From: a virus
IMG/VR virus record: IMGVR_UViG_3300030107_000869
Span: 1-22,595 of that record
Direction: 5' to 3' (one strand)
DNA: 22,595 bases
Each line of letters begins with the position of its first letter. Within the stretch, counting starts at the first letter, position 1. Under the pieces are notes generated by a model. The model was not told the origin of the DNA. It saw nothing but the letters and a program-made list of their open reading frames with translations, and did not search any database. The position numbers were made by a program, and so were the translations under genes. Shown here piece by piece: positions 22,508 through 22,595 of the stretch.

Positions 22508-22595
22508 CGAATCTCGCGCGTATTGCTATGCCCGAAGAATACCGATTTCGGATCAACTTACCTCATCAACGAGGCTAATCACAGTACCAGTTTCG
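22508..22595 (-). other. Right edge: no firm gene
   Basis: The last 88 bases hold only a 13-codon open stretch reading in from the right edge on the minus strand (ETGTVISLVDEVS, stop TGA 22555-22553), which could be the tail of an upstream gene. A short inverted repeat CCTC/GAGG lies inside it. No promoter or tRNA was recognised. Confidence 0.3.

Noticed and set aside
22372-22595. tRNA or small terminase gene upstream of terL
   Set aside because: No cloverleaf could be drawn around the GATTCGA string near 22508-22514, and the open frames are too short for a small terminase.

Overview
This window looks like the packaging, head and tail (late) module of a tailed dsDNA phage of podovirus (P22-like) architecture. 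All recognisable genes lie on the minus strand and read from the right edge to the left edge. The protein types suggest an environmental, probably marine, phage: a P22-type portal and coat, an SU10-type adaptor, a gp10-like nozzle, a LamG/SPRY tail protein and a cassette of small membrane proteins. This is judged from remembered family resemblance. The host cannot be read from the sequence; a proteobacterium is only a guess.

Layout in transcription order (right to left): a possible 33-aa ORF (22406-22507); large terminase (21052-22371); an uncharacterised 490-aa protein (19580-21052); portal (17478-19442); scaffold (16550-17464); a split major capsid gene (14779-16522); a small Lys/Ala-rich protein (14490-14726); head-tail adaptor (13864-14493); tail nozzle/stabilisation protein (12050-13864); small structural protein (11709-12050); Gly-rich acidic protein (10825-11709); GNAT-like protein (10348-10812); three probable internal-virion or tail-associated proteins (9489-10346, 8033-9472, 6305-8032); tail fibre (4338-6293); a large LamG/SPRY tail protein (1306-4338); then five small membrane or secreted proteins (about 1-1298). 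The last of these runs off the left edge. Stops and starts mostly overlap (TAATG, TGATG, ATGA) or are separated by a few bases, so this is one long translationally coupled operon.

The most striking content is in the capsid gene. Its reading frame is broken twice, by segments of about 266 and 257 nt. Each carries the conserved core of a group I intron: P4 and P6 pairings, a P7 pairing made by the R and S segments (GACTA with TAGTC), and a UAG or UAA soon after the 5' splice site. P1 helices with the expected splice-site U-G wobble can be drawn for both. Removing both introns restores one 406-codon P22-type coat protein. Neither intron encodes a homing endonuclease, and none is seen elsewhere in the window. 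The middle exon (99 codons, both junctions in phase 0) corresponds roughly to the insertion (I) domain of P22-like coats.

Other points of interest: a coiled-coil membrane protein that probably starts at a rare ATT codon; a miniature MscS-like membrane protein; heavily overlapping tiny membrane genes at the left end; an extra beta domain inserted in the nozzle protein; and an uncharacterised protein between terminase and portal. No tRNA, CRISPR array, insertion sequence, integrase or attachment site was found.
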